Source of the DNA: Xiphias gladius
Taxonomy: Eukaryota > Chordata > Actinopteri > Istiophoriformes > Xiphiidae
Length of the DNA: 64,000 bases
Assembly (NCBI RefSeq): GCF_016859285.1
Contig: NC_053416.1
Span: 1,698,001-1,762,000 of the forward strand
Direction of reading: 5' to 3'
Under the pieces are notes generated by a model. That model was not told the DNA's origin. It saw nothing but the letters and a program-made list of their open reading frames with translations, and searched no databases. Shown piece after piece: positions 45,501-54,900 of the stretch (its first letter is position 1; every line of letters begins with the position of its first letter). Both the position numbers and the translations under genes were made by a program.

Positions 45501-48500
45501 GTAGAAGCGTCAGCACTGTGGCCAAAGCTTGTTTATTGTTTCGCTGCATTTTCAAAACAAAAGAGCAGCCCACCGATGGAAGACGGCTTCTGCTCTCGTA
45601 CTCTTTTTTTCAAGAATTTAATTTGTCCAACACAAAACCTGTGAAAATCCATCATTAAATGTGCGACCTCGAGTCACCGTCTGATCACTGATCAACCCTG
45701 AACAAACGTTTGTAATTTGGCCTTCAGAATCCGATTTAGACGTGTATATGAACACTACCACTGCTAACTAGTATAAATTATTAGCATCCAGTTTCATGGC
45801 ATCGACTGCAGATTGTAAGTCAACAAAACACAAGTCAGCTCCCTGTTAAAGTTTTGCTCGCTAGCAGAATCGGGGACTGTAGTTACGGGTCGAAATGAGA
45901 CCTTCGGGCTCTTGACACAGCCGACGTAATCTGGTGACCGCTAAGTGTTTCTCTTCTGTTTTTAAAAGCAGAAACCCAACTGAGTAACGACGACAGCACG
46001 CAAGATCTGACGATGGTCACCGACGCTGCAGCCGAGGTGAGTTCATGCGATGAACTTCCAACATTCTCGAGTTTAAAAAAAGAAAGTCCGTACAGGCTGA
46101 TAAGACACCAAGTTGGTGCTCGGCAAAAGTTAAATCCGCCCGTTGTCGGTTCGTGCGCCAGGACTCGACCACTGACCATCCGTGAGGGAAGAAGCTTCGC
46201 TCTGTAACACGACTGTGCAATCAGAGTGAGGCGTCTTCTCTCTAGTGGATCACTGCGCTTCAGGAGTCACATTCTCTCAGTTAATCGTTCATTTAAAAAA
46301 AAAAAAAAAAATCATATCAATAAACACAGGAAGCTACAGCTACTACTGATCAAGATTAAAGTAAATAAAAGAATCCGATCAGTCTCTGTATTGACAGATA
46401 CCCCATATCAAAGGTCCCGGATCATGGCCAAAAAGTTGATAAATTATTGATAATTATTGGAGATAACAGTATCATCATGTATTTATCGGCTGAACGTCAA
46501 AGATAGGTTTGAGGTCGTTTAGAAACAGCGTCACCATTTCAAGGTGTGTCCACCAGAGAGCGCTGATTAGTAACAAGATATCGTGGTCACAATTCTGTAA
46601 AAAAAAAAAAAATACTTAAGTGCTCCTTATCAAAAATGTTTCTTTATGTAATGCGTCTTTGTAAACAAAAAGAAAGAACCTGACAACATTATCAAATTTT
46701 TAACTATCAGATATCAGATATCAGTCTGGAGATAAAGTAGCTGATGCATCCGTCATAACACAGACATGAGTGAGATGCTCAGATTTTGGTCGTTCCTAAA
46801 AAAAGCGAAGTGAAGAACCTGACGTGTTTTTTCTGCTTTACCCTGATATCACCCTATTAGCGCACTCGCGTTTACCTGGCAGGTGTTTCAAGATAAGATT
46901 CACGTCACTACAACGAATAAGCATCATCTAAAAATAAATCTGCAATAAATATCAAAATTTAATCTTCTCTTCAATTTTAAAATTTGGATTTCAGTCTGAC
47001 TGTAGAAAAAGTCCAGATCTCCCTGACGTCGAGATGATTCCCTCAAACGGCGCTCCGGCTGGGGCTGAGCTGCAGGGCGAGGAGGAGGAGGAGGAGGAGA
47101 TGGAGGTGGAGGTGGACGTGGACGGTGAGGCTGCGCGACTAACGAATAGAACAGAAAACCTTTTATTTTATCCATCCAGGTTGTGTTGTAGTCGGTGCTG
47201 GAAATATGTTTATTCAAACCATGCTCTACACATGAAAATGCATGTCAGCAGAAAATATGTCTAAAAACGTGTGTACGTGACGTACGTTTTCAGCTCCAGT
47301 GGATGGAAAGATGGAGGGAAACATCGCTGTCAGCAGCGGCGCCGTTGGAAGACAAGATATGAAAAAAGAGGAGGTAACGGAGGACAGGGGGGATCCAGAT
47401 GTGGAGGAGATAACGGACAGAGGGCTGCAAAGGTCAGCGTCTCCTGAAGTGGAATCAGCCGCCATCCCTCGGAGTCCTGAAACCAACGTGGACTGTCCCA
47501 TCTGTCAGAGATCCTTCCCTGTGACAAAGATCGAGGTGCACGCAGCGTACTGCGATGGGGAGGTGGCCGTCGTGGACGAGAGGAGGCCTGAGGTCGACTG
47601 CTTCCAATGTGAGGGAAACTTTCTTTTCCGTAACACCTGGCACTCAACACTTGGGCATCTAGCTTCATGGCTGTAAAACTTAGAGGCGTAGGTTTGGTTT
47701 TAACACTGGTAGGGACATTTTTGCCAAACAACCAATATGCGTACTGGTGGTGTGGACGCGCACACACCAGTGTGAACTGGATAACTTCAATTTTTTTTGA
47801 ACTGGATACTTGCTTTTCGGGACAAACAACCAATATGCGTACTGGTGTGGACGCGCACACACCAGTGTGAACTGGATAACTTGCTTCAATTTTGAACTGG
47901 ATAACTTGCTTCAAACAGGACTCAGTTTAAACAGATATATCTTTGTGTTATAATGTTTCATATTTATCAGATCACATGCAGTTTTTTTGCTTGAACTCAG
48001 TTAGCTACTGTTTTTTTTCTTTCTTCCATGAACATTGCATGCTGCCATTCACTCTATATCACGTTAAATTAGATCGATCTATCTAAAATCTAAAAAAAAA
48101 CAAAGCGCAACATTTTTACATTTTGTATTTTTATGATTGATGATGATTATATGAGCTGTTTTAACACTGATAGGGTGTTCCACACTCAGCAGTTACACAG
48201 CAGCACGATCTTTCATCTGGATCTGGTGTCTGTGTCACCTGATGAATCTAGGTCCAGTACTCCCTCTCTTTTAGCTCTGGTTTTGGTCTCCACCAGCTCC
48301 TGAGGGGAAATATCTGTCTCTTTAGCTGCTAAACGCTCCGCTATGTTCACCAGCTGGTCTCTGACTGGGTCCGTCTGCTGTTTGCTGCTGAGCAGGTTGC
48401 GGACAGTGGCTTTTTACATCTGTTTCTCTGAAAACATCTGCCCGCTGCGGCCAAAAAACGAGGCCATGGGAGCGGTGAGAGTGAACCGAGCAGTAAAGCT

Positions 48501-51500
48501 GTGGTCCATAAAACCAAAACAATGAGCTCAGACTCACTGTAAAGCCGAGGGGAGCTGCAGGTTCAGCTGATAGTTCAACTTTCACACAGTCGCACAGTCA
48601 TTTCATATTAAGATAGAAATATACTTATTAAAAATTCTTGATTATTGTAATGAGTTTATATAAAATAAATAAATAATCGGCAAATATATCATTCGTAAAG
48701 TCTCAAATATCAATGTTCTTATCATCTCCATAAACTCAGGACCGATCAGGTTATAGTTACAGATTACATACTAGAATGTTCAATAATCAATCAATCAATG
48801 AATGGGTTTCATGTTGAGGCCGGTGTTTATTCTGTATGAACAGAGAATTAGCAAAGAAAACACTAACTTGACGGTGCTGATGACGGAGGAGCGTTTCTCC
48901 TCAGATTTCTGTCAGGAGCTGTAGGAAAATGAGTTTTTCTGGAGGCTGACGGATCTTAGCGGTGACCTGGAAGTTGAGATACAAGTTTGGGAAGGTTTTT
49001 GTGTTGTTTTTTTGTTTTTGTTTGTTTTCCCCTTTTTCACGTGTTCATTTAAAAGTATTGGGAGACATCCTGACCAGATAACAGTATAATGGCAGCGATA
49101 ATTATAAGACAAGGTTCGAGGTTCTTCTACTGCGCTTCTTTTTCAGCCTCACGCGTGCTGCTGTTTCTCTTGTTGCCAGGCTGTCTTCGGTCAGCGTGGT
49201 GATCTGCCTCTGTGGTGTTGTTGAGAAAAACACGGTGATGCCACTTTGTCAAGTATTTATCAGTCGGTGTAAACTGCAGCGTAGGACGAGTGGGAAACTG
49301 TTTTTTTCAAATGCCAGAATCTGTCGTTTTTCCCGTCAGAAGTCACTTATGCTCTGCTGACGGTTTAAAATGACGCCCTGCTCTTCACTCTACAGTGTCA
49401 CTGAAGCCGCGTAGGAAGAGGACAAGGAGAGCCGAGGAGACTGCTGAGGAGACAAACTACGCCTCTAACACTGGCAAGTAAGTAGCTATGACCTGCCGTA
49501 TTTACCTGGAGCAGCTCTGCGTTTTCTGACGAATTGTTTTTTTCTTTCATTCGCTTCTGGCCTAATTTTCCGCAGGAACCAAGAGAAATGTTACATCTGT
49601 GAGAAAGCCGTTCCTCTGAGAGACTACAGCAGACACACCGAACTCTGCATCCGACGCTGGTCATCGAAGACTGAAGCCGTAAGCCTCGTTATACGCAGAC
49701 TAACACCGCCACGCCACCGAGAGAGGAACCTTTCAGACAAAATGACAACCGGCATGATGTTGAAGTGAAAGTTGTTATTCACTTTTTTCCGTTTGTTATA
49801 ATAACTTTTCTTTTTTTTTTTTTTTACCCTCTATATTTCTGACCCTCTAGAAAGTAAATCTGGTCTCAGCTCTGGAGCAAACAGAAAACAGGAATTCAGG
49901 TAAGTCTGAAGGTCAAGTCTGACCAAGAAATGCTCGGAGATGTCAAACTGGGCCAAATCTCACCCAGTCCTGAGGGTTAGGGTTCAGCCCCGGCTCCTTC
50001 GGTATCACAGCGTTTCACACTCTCGCACTTCTGGATCGAAACCCTCCACTTTCAGACGCTGTCCCACTCTGACCAAACAAATTCACACCGGAGCTCCTTT
50101 TCTTTGACTCAGGTGAGCTCAGCAAACAGCTGAGCTCTTTCCAGAGCCTCTGGTTCCATGGTTTCTGGAACATTTAGGCTGAAAAGGGTTTTGGGTGTCG
50201 GCTGAAAAGAAGCAGGGCCGAACCACTGATTTCACCTGAAGCCTACATTTTAGATGGAGCTCAGACATAACGCCGAGATGTTTCACAGCAGACCTCTGAG
50301 TAGACCCATCATGTTCGGGACAGTCTGTGCCAGAGCTGAAACTATTTGGTCGATTAGTCGAGGAAATTGATCTGCAACAATCCCGATGATCGATTTATTG
50401 TTTCAGTCATTCTTGATGGGGGGGAAAAAAACCAAGGGATTTGAAGACGTCACCTTGTGGTCTGGGAAATTAAAACAGATTGATTGAGAAAATCAAGAAA
50501 ATGCATTAAGGTTAATGAATAATGAAAATAGTTGTGATTTTCAGCCTTGGTCTGTGCCAATTTGAATGGTGTTATGGCTGAAGAAAAACTTTTATCGCAC
50601 CAAAGCTGGACTCATATTACAAGATAATTGATTTGCCCTGATTTGCCCTGATTTGCCCCCCAGATGATTAGAGAGTTCTGATCCTGATCTTTGATTTTCT
50701 GGTTTACAGGTGAGACTTTCACCTCATGAACTTCCTCCAGACAGGATGAGATCACCAGTGACATCCAGACGTGTTTTTGCAGCCTCAGAACAAAAAAAAA
50801 TAAAAAATCAGCATTAGAATCAAAAACTCTCACGAGTCAAACCCGATTCATATTTCACTGACACGATGTTGTTCTGTGTTCACAGAGGCCGGGCCGTCGG
50901 GATCCAAACTCCAGCCAGGGTGAGACGGCTTAGACACTCCTCACGCCCGCCCCGTTGTCATTGAACCTCTTATATCAGGAACAGCTAGAGGGGATTTCTT
51001 CAAATTTCGGCACAAACGTTCACTTGGATTTAGGGATGAACTGATTAGATCTTGGCGGTTAAAGGTCAAAGGTCAAGGTCACTGTGACCTCACAAAACAC
51101 GTCTTTGGCCATAACTCAAGAATTAATACGCTAATTGTGATAAAATGCGCGTAATACCCGTCAATACATTTCTTAAGTCTTCGCTACATATATTATGCAG
51201 GTCTCTAGAGGGTCACCAGGTCAATCTGAGGGGTCGTCTGATGATTCATGGGAGACGAAAGAAGAAAAAACTAAGTTGTGGTTCAAAATCTGTTTTCAGT
51301 TTGTGTATTTTTCTCTAATCTTTCCTTATTATGTCCTTTTACCTCTGGGCCTCCAACAGTTATGGAAATGCTGTTGCAATGTAATTGACATGAAACCATG
51401 TGAGTTTTCAGAGGAAATCACTCTTTTATGGAACTGATGACAAGTCGTTGACGTCTGAAACAGCCTCAGTTATAGACCCTGACTTTTTTTGCAGGGGGGG

Positions 51501-51975
51501 GGGTCACAAGCAAAACAAGTTGTGAACGCCTGCTTCAATCCTCAAAAATGTTCCGTATTTTGTAGGATTATAATGGGTTTTTTTATTAAGTAAAATCTTT
51601 ATCTGAAAGGCCGTCAGATAAATGTGTTGGACTAAAAAGTGTAATTTTTCCCTCTGAAATGTTCTGGAGTAGAAGAGGAAAGTAGCATAAAACGGAAATA
51701 CTCGCGTGAGGTACAACCACTTCAAGACGGTGCTTGTGTAGATGTACTTAGTTACTTTCCACCACCCCTGGGTTCACGTTGTCGTATGTTCATTCTCTCT
51801 TAGAGAGGTCATCGATCTGCGGGACGATGATGATGAAGAGGAGGACGGCGTCTCAGCGCTCAGCATCAGTAACTCTCCCATCAGATCCTTCACTCCGATC
51901 TCCGAGGCCACCGGCTGCCTTATCGACTTCAAGAAACAGCAGCGCGCCAAGAAGCCGAGCCACAGACGCAGATGA
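31229..51975 (+). CDS. uimc1: uimc1 (RAP80), BRCA1-A complex ubiquitin reader, 21 coding exons
   Basis: RAP80 binds Lys63-linked ubiquitin chains at DNA double-strand breaks and brings the Abraxas/BRCC36/BRCA1 complex. Exons: 31229-31339, 31513-31597, 32994-33112, 33909-34089, 34279-34445, 35770-36513, 38844-38910 (or identical 37698-37764), 39073-39179, 39895-40016, 40731-40950, 41584-41688, 42726-42781, 45162-45364, 45972-46036, 46995-47124, 47294-47608, 49396-49477, 49576-49678, 49851-49899, 50886-50919, 51804-51975. All are GT-AG and join in phase to 1078 codons (human 719). Domains: tandem UIMs 69-106; basic NLS-like 178-186; KSP/SQ-rich region 222-469; Abraxas-interacting segment about 615-676 ([20 protein letters not shown]); CCHC fingers with C895/C898/H910/C914 and C965/C968/H980/C984; C-terminal [20 protein letters not shown] like the human tail. 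The start matches human MPRRKKK in position. Small exons 12, 14, 19 and 20 are less certain individually. Confidence 0.93.
31598..32993 (+). other. uimc1 intron 2, with hAT-like MITE end
   Basis: At 32039 'acggtggttcttaacctggg' resembles the terminal repeat of the hAT-type MITE family seen at 24852. The other end may be near 32330-32360, where GGGGGGGTCCACGACCCCC is a near-palindrome. Open frames around 32287-32858 have no recognisable domain and are taken as chance. Confidence 0.45.
32994..33112 (+). CDS. uimc1: uimc1 exon 3: tandem ubiquitin-interacting motifs
   Basis: Residues 66-105 begin [20 protein letters not shown] and end [15 protein letters not shown]1 has the core LALRLSEQ and UIM2 KAIQES. 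The two conserved alanines (A76 and A101) are 25 residues apart, the same spacing as in human RAP80, where the linker sets the register for Lys63-linked chains. The donor is AGT|GTGAGTGAG. Confidence 0.95.
33113..33908 (+). mobile_element. uimc1 intron 3 with MITE copy (about 33428-33690)
   Basis: A forward copy of the 'GGGCTGCAACTAA' family ('tagggctgaaacat', 'cgattattttctccagtagt', 'gataaaatgtcagaaaatgg') occupies 33428-33690. The rest of the intron is unrecognised. Confidence 0.65.
33909..34445 (+). CDS. uimc1: uimc1 exons 4-5: SQ-rich and basic linker
   Basis: Exons 33909-34089 and 34279-34445 join in phase 1. They encode [16 protein letters not shown] and [11 protein letters not shown], then NKKRKRKEG (residues 178-186, a likely nuclear localisation signal) and [12 protein letters not shown]. 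Five SQ/TQ dipeptides lie in these two exons. Confidence 0.88.
34446..35769 (+). mobile_element. uimc1 intron 5, largely MITE copies
   Basis: Forward pieces of the same family lie at about 34490-34620, 34625-34860 and 35410-35715. The last ends 'ttattgcagctct', 54 bases before the exon 6 acceptor, so the acceptor region of exon 6 lies almost directly against a transposon end. Confidence 0.62.
35770..36513 (+). CDS. uimc1: uimc1 exon 6: KSPVF repeat region
   Basis: This is a single 248-codon exon (residues 222-469), phase 0 to 0. It contains six K-S-P-[VT]-[FS] motifs at 235, 286, 305, 328, 381 and 405, often extended to PKSPVFPR. A longer module is internally duplicated: [15 protein letters not shown] ... 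[12 protein letters not shown] (264-315) against [14 protein letters not shown] ... [12 protein letters not shown] (359-415). SQ/TQ pairs at 226, 254, 270, 277, 280 and 365 are possible ATM/ATR sites. The composition is that of a disordered linker. I know of no counterpart to this array in human RAP80. Confidence 0.92.
36514..37697 (+). mobile_element. uimc1 intron 6 with MITE copy; duplication start
   Basis: A forward MITE copy covers about 36810-37075 ('gatctgccgatcgttttctc', 'aaaagcagcagatctttaca', 'gaagccggaacc'). The first poly-T boundary of the 1.15-kb duplication is at 37545. Confidence 0.6.
37698..38031 (+). pseudogene. uimc1: uimc1 duplicated exon pair, upstream copy (decayed)
   Basis: The first exon (37698-37764) is identical to its downstream twin and intact. 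The second (37927-38031) is 105 instead of 107 bases: one base is missing in 'gagctggcgaag' and one in 'aactcgctgag'. Entered in phase 1 it meets a stop after about 15 codons. Its donor reads ACG|GCACGG instead of ACG|GTACGG. It is probably skipped, though the intact first exon could splice to the downstream second exon. Confidence 0.85.
38367..38421. repeat. (CA)n microsatellite, copy 1 of duplication
   Basis: About 27 CA units. The equivalent tract in copy 2 is at 39514-39553, with about 20 units. Confidence 0.95.
38844..39179 (+). CDS. uimc1: uimc1 exons 7-8, intact downstream copy
   Basis: Exons 38844-38910 (67 bases) and 39073-39179 (107 bases) join in phase 1: [20 protein letters not shown]..., then [20 protein letters not shown] and [16 protein letters not shown]. 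Both donors are GT. The pair returns to phase 0, matching the exons on either side. The acidic stretch with LLWSDEGED has no human counterpart that I recognise. Confidence 0.85.
39514..39553. repeat. (CA)n microsatellite, copy 2 of duplication
   Basis: About 20 CA units. It is paralogous to the tract at 38367-38421 but shorter. Confidence 0.95.
39895..40016 (+). CDS. uimc1: uimc1 exon 9
   Basis: It encodes 40 codons plus two bases, [20 protein letters not shown] and onward, ending NC|R. It follows a poly-T tract that ends copy 2 of the duplication. SPSPVFPEE is a diverged relative of the PKSPVFPR motifs of exon 6. Confidence 0.82.
40017..42725 (+). other. uimc1 introns 9-11
   Basis: Intron 10 (40951-41583) contains a reverse MITE fragment at about 41005-41130. 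The others hold no recognisable element or exon. Coding exons within this span are listed separately. Confidence 0.5.
40731..41688 (+). CDS. uimc1: uimc1 exons 10-11: Abraxas-interacting region
   Basis: Exon 40731-40950 ends [21 protein letters not shown] (21 residues, split here as [10 protein letters not shown] + [11 protein letters not shown]). Exon 41584-41688 begins [20 protein letters not shown] and closes [10 protein letters not shown]. Human RAP80 has VNYFWGIPFC and ILCQLEVYQKSLKMAQRQLL at the same place, the segment that binds Abraxas (ABRAXAS1). This is the most conserved part of the gene and the basis of the identification. Confidence 0.96.
42726..46036 (+). CDS. uimc1: uimc1 exons 12-14: acidic linker
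   Basis: Exons 42726-42781 ([18 protein letters not shown]), 45162-45364 ([10 protein letters not shown], then a Glu/Asp-rich stretch ending DIDDCQVCP) and 45972-46036 ([13 protein letters not shown]...). The donor at CCAG|GTACTA was chosen over CAG|GTTTGT because only it keeps the frame and yields VCPETQLS, which is also present in human RAP80 (VCPETQLSSSE). Confidence 0.82.
43165..44250 (+). mobile_element. Tc1-like DNA transposon remnant (uimc1 intron 12)
   Basis: It is a full-span but heavily decayed Tc1 element. The left part includes 'gatccgatcttcatctaaac' and 'ggacgtgaacccttcggc'. Transposase vestiges include 'gagcatcatggtttggggct', 'ggacagttcaccgccatcca', [12 protein letters not shown]-like text, [13 protein letters not shown] and [19 protein letters not shown]. 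The right part has 'gtgtgtgttcagtaaagaca', 'gatgaagatcagatgatta' and 'cattccaaacgtttcacata'. The frame is broken repeatedly and the element is inactive. Confidence 0.82.
44251..45161 (+). other. Remainder of uimc1 intron 12
   Basis: No exon or named repeat was recognised. A 128-codon frame near 44568 and its antisense partner have no domain support. Confidence 0.5.
46037..46994 (+). other. uimc1 intron 14
   Basis: Poly-A tracts lie at 46295-46310 and 46599-46612, and a local triple repeat of ATCAGATATCAG lies near 46708. No exon was seen. Confidence 0.5.
46995..47608 (+). CDS. uimc1: uimc1 exons 15-16: acidic run and first CCHC zinc finger
   Basis: Exon 46995-47124 ends in seven consecutive Glu and EVEVDVD. 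Exon 47294-47608 carries [20 protein letters not shown] and AYCDG, a CxxC-x11-H-x3-C finger of the UBZ4-like type found in human RAP80 (CPLCDQCFPPTKIERHAMYC). The donor CAAT|GTGAGG was chosen because the next exon is open only when entered in phase 1. Confidence 0.9.
47609..49395 (+). other. uimc1 intron 16, with 98-bp tandem hairpin repeat
   Basis: The 98-bp duplication at 47725-47882 is listed separately. Other parts are unrecognised. An antisense open frame over 47330-47914 runs through the exon and the repeat and is taken as chance. Confidence 0.55.
47725..47882. repeat. Two-copy 98-bp tandem repeat with internal hairpin
   Basis: 'caaacaaccaatatgcgtac' begins at 47725 and again at 47823. 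In copy 2 the arms ACTGGTGTG (47841-47849) and CACACCAGT (47858-47866) are perfectly inverted around an 8-base loop. Copy 1 has a 3-base insertion in the first arm. A partial third unit ('gaactggataacttgcttca') follows at 47894. Confidence 0.85.
49396..49678 (+). CDS. uimc1: uimc1 exons 17-18: second CCHC finger
   Basis: Exon 49396-49477 is basic ([18 protein letters not shown]). Exon 49576-49678 encodes [20 protein letters not shown] and TELC, aligning with human NEKCYLCKSLVPFREYQCHV. Spacing C-x2-C-x11-H-x3-C is the same as in finger 1. Confidence 0.93.
49851..51975 (+). CDS. uimc1: uimc1 exons 19-21: C terminus
   Basis: Two very short exons (49851-49899, 50886-50919) lead to 51804-51975, which encodes [20 protein letters not shown] and [20 protein letters not shown], then [15 protein letters not shown]-stop. 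Human RAP80 ends ESPVKSFVSISEATDCLVDF plus a basic tail, so this end is secure. The VIDL-acidic stretch preceding it is discussed as a possible SUMO-interacting motif. The two short exons rest on splice sites and phase alone. Confidence 0.87.
49900..50885 (+). mobile_element. uimc1 intron 19, with reverse MITE copy
   Basis: A reverse copy of the 'GGGCTGCAACTAA' family lies at 50335-50555 ('gctgaaactatttggtcgat', 'gaagacgtcaccttgtggtc'). A three-unit CTGATTTGCC repeat lies at 50630-50660. Confidence 0.6.
50985..51250 (+). repeat. Dispersed percomorph repeat carrying nuclear-receptor half-sites
   Basis: The text 'ggggatttcttcaaatttcg', 'acaaacgttcacttggattt', 'gatgaactgattagatcttg' and 'ggccataactcaagaatta' is that of a common percomorph repeat. 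Within it AGGTCA occurs at 51063, 51070 and 51076, and 51076-51090 reads AGGTCACTGTGACCT. It lies in uimc1 intron 20. Confidence 0.7.
51063..51090. promoter_or_regulatory. Candidate estrogen/nuclear receptor response element cluster
   Basis: 51076-51090 is a perfect inverted repeat of AGGTCA with a 3-base spacer (CTG), the consensus estrogen response element. 51063-51075 is a DR1 of AGGTCA, a PPAR/RXR- or HNF4-type site. Function in this intron is not shown by sequence. Confidence 0.5.
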
Positions 51976-54900
51976 GGACTGAAAGTACTGGAAACCAGAG
52001 CCTTAACTAAAGACCTGGCCAATTATCAGGTTACCTTTAGAAACGACTGAACAACACCTTCTTCCTGATGTCAAATTCTGGATATTTATGCAGACGAACG
52101 AACACACACTGAACGCTTGAATGTGCAAAAATCTCACATCAGTTCAAAGTGCAGAGGAAAACTGATTACAGCTCTTTCTGTGCCACTAAATGTTTTGTAT
52201 ATTTACGTTTGTTTATGTTGAGGATGTTTCAGACTACCTCTTCCTGTATTGAAACCTTTCCTTTTTCGTTACCGTAGCTTTGCGTTAACGCGTCCGTCTA
52301 ACGGAGGGATTTGGACCACGAGTGTGTATCACATTCACACGGACCTAATTTCACCGACCTTTTACTGTCAGCTGGAAGTTACTGTGTGCAGCCACGCGAG
52401 CCTGTGGGGGATAAAACCCCTTTCTGAAATATCTCCAACAAGTATCGGACGGATTGCCGTGACGTTTTTCACAGGTTTTCATAGTCCCCAGAGGATGAAT
52501 CCCACTGCCTTTGGTCAGCCTCTGAAGTTTCCTCTAGCGACTCCGGCAGGTCGAAGCACCTACGTTCACCATAGTAAAAACGGTTCAAACCAACGACTGA
52601 ATTCAGCCTCACCTGTACTTTAACGCAAACGCGACACGCTGACGATCCAAATATTAGCATGCTGCTAACAACGCGCTTGTTTCTTAGCATGCTAACATTA
52701 AATGCTAAACATCAGACACTAAAATGTTTTACAAACATCCCAAGTTTGGAAATTTACTGTGATAACTGTATAAATGTTCACATGCTGAATTTTTCGTGCC
52801 GATGCCAACATTTTAACAAGCAGAAAATTAATTAGCAACTATTCTTTCAAATAAAATAATAATTGTAGTCTTTTTTTTTTAAGCAAAAAAGGCCAAATAT
52901 TTGATGGTTCCAGCTACTCAGATGTGAGGAGTTGATGCTTTTCATTGTCACACATGATAATAAACTGATTATGTTTGGGTTTCGGACCGTTGGTCAGACA
53001 AAGCAGGACAACTGAACACGTCACCTTGGTCCGTTTGAAATCATAGCCGGCATTTTTTCACTATTTTCTGACACATTACAGACAAAATGATGAATTGATT
53101 TAATCACGAAAATAATCGGCAGATGAATCGATAATGAAAAGAATCATTAGTTGCAGCCCTAAAGAATCTATAAGGACAGTGTTTATAAATGTACGGCATT
53201 TGTCAACAATTATGACTTCCTGTGAGGACGTATTTTACACTATTCCAGCTGTGTTTTACTATGTTGCCGTTCTTTATCTGTTTATCCTCCCGTGTCCACA
53301 GGAGGAGTTACAGCTGTTGATAAATACATTAATAAACAGTTACGACTACATTATAGTATATTATAACCCACATATTACAAATGTATATACTGGATAGATA
53401 TGATAAATAGCTGGATTTATTGTAAAGTGTTACCTGCAAAATATTCCTTGGTAAATGCCTGACCTCTGAATTGCTGCCCTCGTGTCTGATCTTTCTTACT
53501 ATTCAAAGGGGTCTGGTGTCGTGTTCACTGAATGGACGACTACTGAGTCAATGAGAACTCTAGAGGCCGAATTAAAACTGGGGACGTCATCTCCCTCTGC
53601 CAGTGCTAGAAAAATTGAGACAAAAATGGCAGGTGTGGAGTCAGGGCTGCGACTAACTTAATGATTTTTTTTTTGTTTGTTTTTACATTATCTGTTATTC
53701 TGCCAATTATTTTCTTGATAAATCCCTTGATTTTTAACATTTCAGAAAATAATAACAGTTTTAATACCCTAGAGCCCTGACATCATCAGATCCCTTTTTA
53801 AATCCGAACAGCAAAGATATTCATTTAACGATTAAAAATGACCGAGAAAAGCAGAAAACTCTCATTTGAGAAGCAGCAACGACTGAAACTGGTGTTTTCA
53901 ACGACTGCGAGCAACAATTAAAAGCCGAGTTCGTCGTATTCATTCTTTGCTTTGGGACGCGAGCGCTTTGCTTCTCAGGGCAGTGTAGCTGAAGTCCTAC
54001 ACACCGGCGGCGTTAATTCTCCAGAGAAGCAGCAGCTTTATCACATTCGCAGCCAGGATCAGTGCGTCTCGGCCACTGTAACCCGACCACTTCTTCCGTC
54101 AGCGCTGAGCTTCGGATGCGGTCGAGGGACGGAAGACGCACATGGCCGAGTGGAGACGAGAAGCACCTGAAACGTTAAAACAGGCCAAAAAAGCAAAAGC
54201 TGATCCCGGCTGCAGCTTTCTGATGCTGATTATTTCCTTCACTCAGTTGTTTTGTCTAAAAAACAGTGAGACACCCGCTTAGAATGTAAAATCTGACACA
54301 ATCAGAGCCCCCGTTTAAAACACTGAAGAAAGTTCTCGTCCTTTGTCTCGTTTCCAGACAAATGTTAACATTTCTTAGCACACAAATGGGAATCGAAACG
54401 GCTTCCTGTAAACCCCCCCCCCAAGTACTCGAGCACGCAGTCTGTGGAAGGAAGCACGTCGCATCTAAAGCCCCAAGACTCTGACTTTCCTCTTGAAGGT
54501 CACAAACTTGCCAGAGGGGGTGGTTGATGGCCGCATCAAGACCGCGCAGCATTGTGTTTAACCCGTGTTGGGGAGTTTATTTCACATTTTCACTCCAGCA
54601 GCTCAGAAATGTCGTCACTGTCCTGTAAAGTCATTTTGTTTCTTTTCTGACCATGAATTGTTTTCGGTCTGGACCATTTTTATCGCCCTCTGACCACAAC
54701 ACAGCAGGAAAATATCTCAAAATATTTTCTCCTCAGAGTTGACGCTGATGAGACGCAATATACTACACGTTTTCTTTTTTCCGACATTCTTTCATTTCTT
54801 TGGCCTTGAATACTGCAACAGCACTTCAGACTGACATTGGCCAGTTTTTCGAATGAGCAGAATTGAAGTCACTGTAACGTGCTGAGGCCACACGTTGGCT

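Noticed and set aside
47330-47914. 194-codon minus-strand frame
   Set aside because: It lies antisense to uimc1 exon 16 and runs into the 98-bp tandem repeat. It shows no domain, and the + strand exon is well supported.
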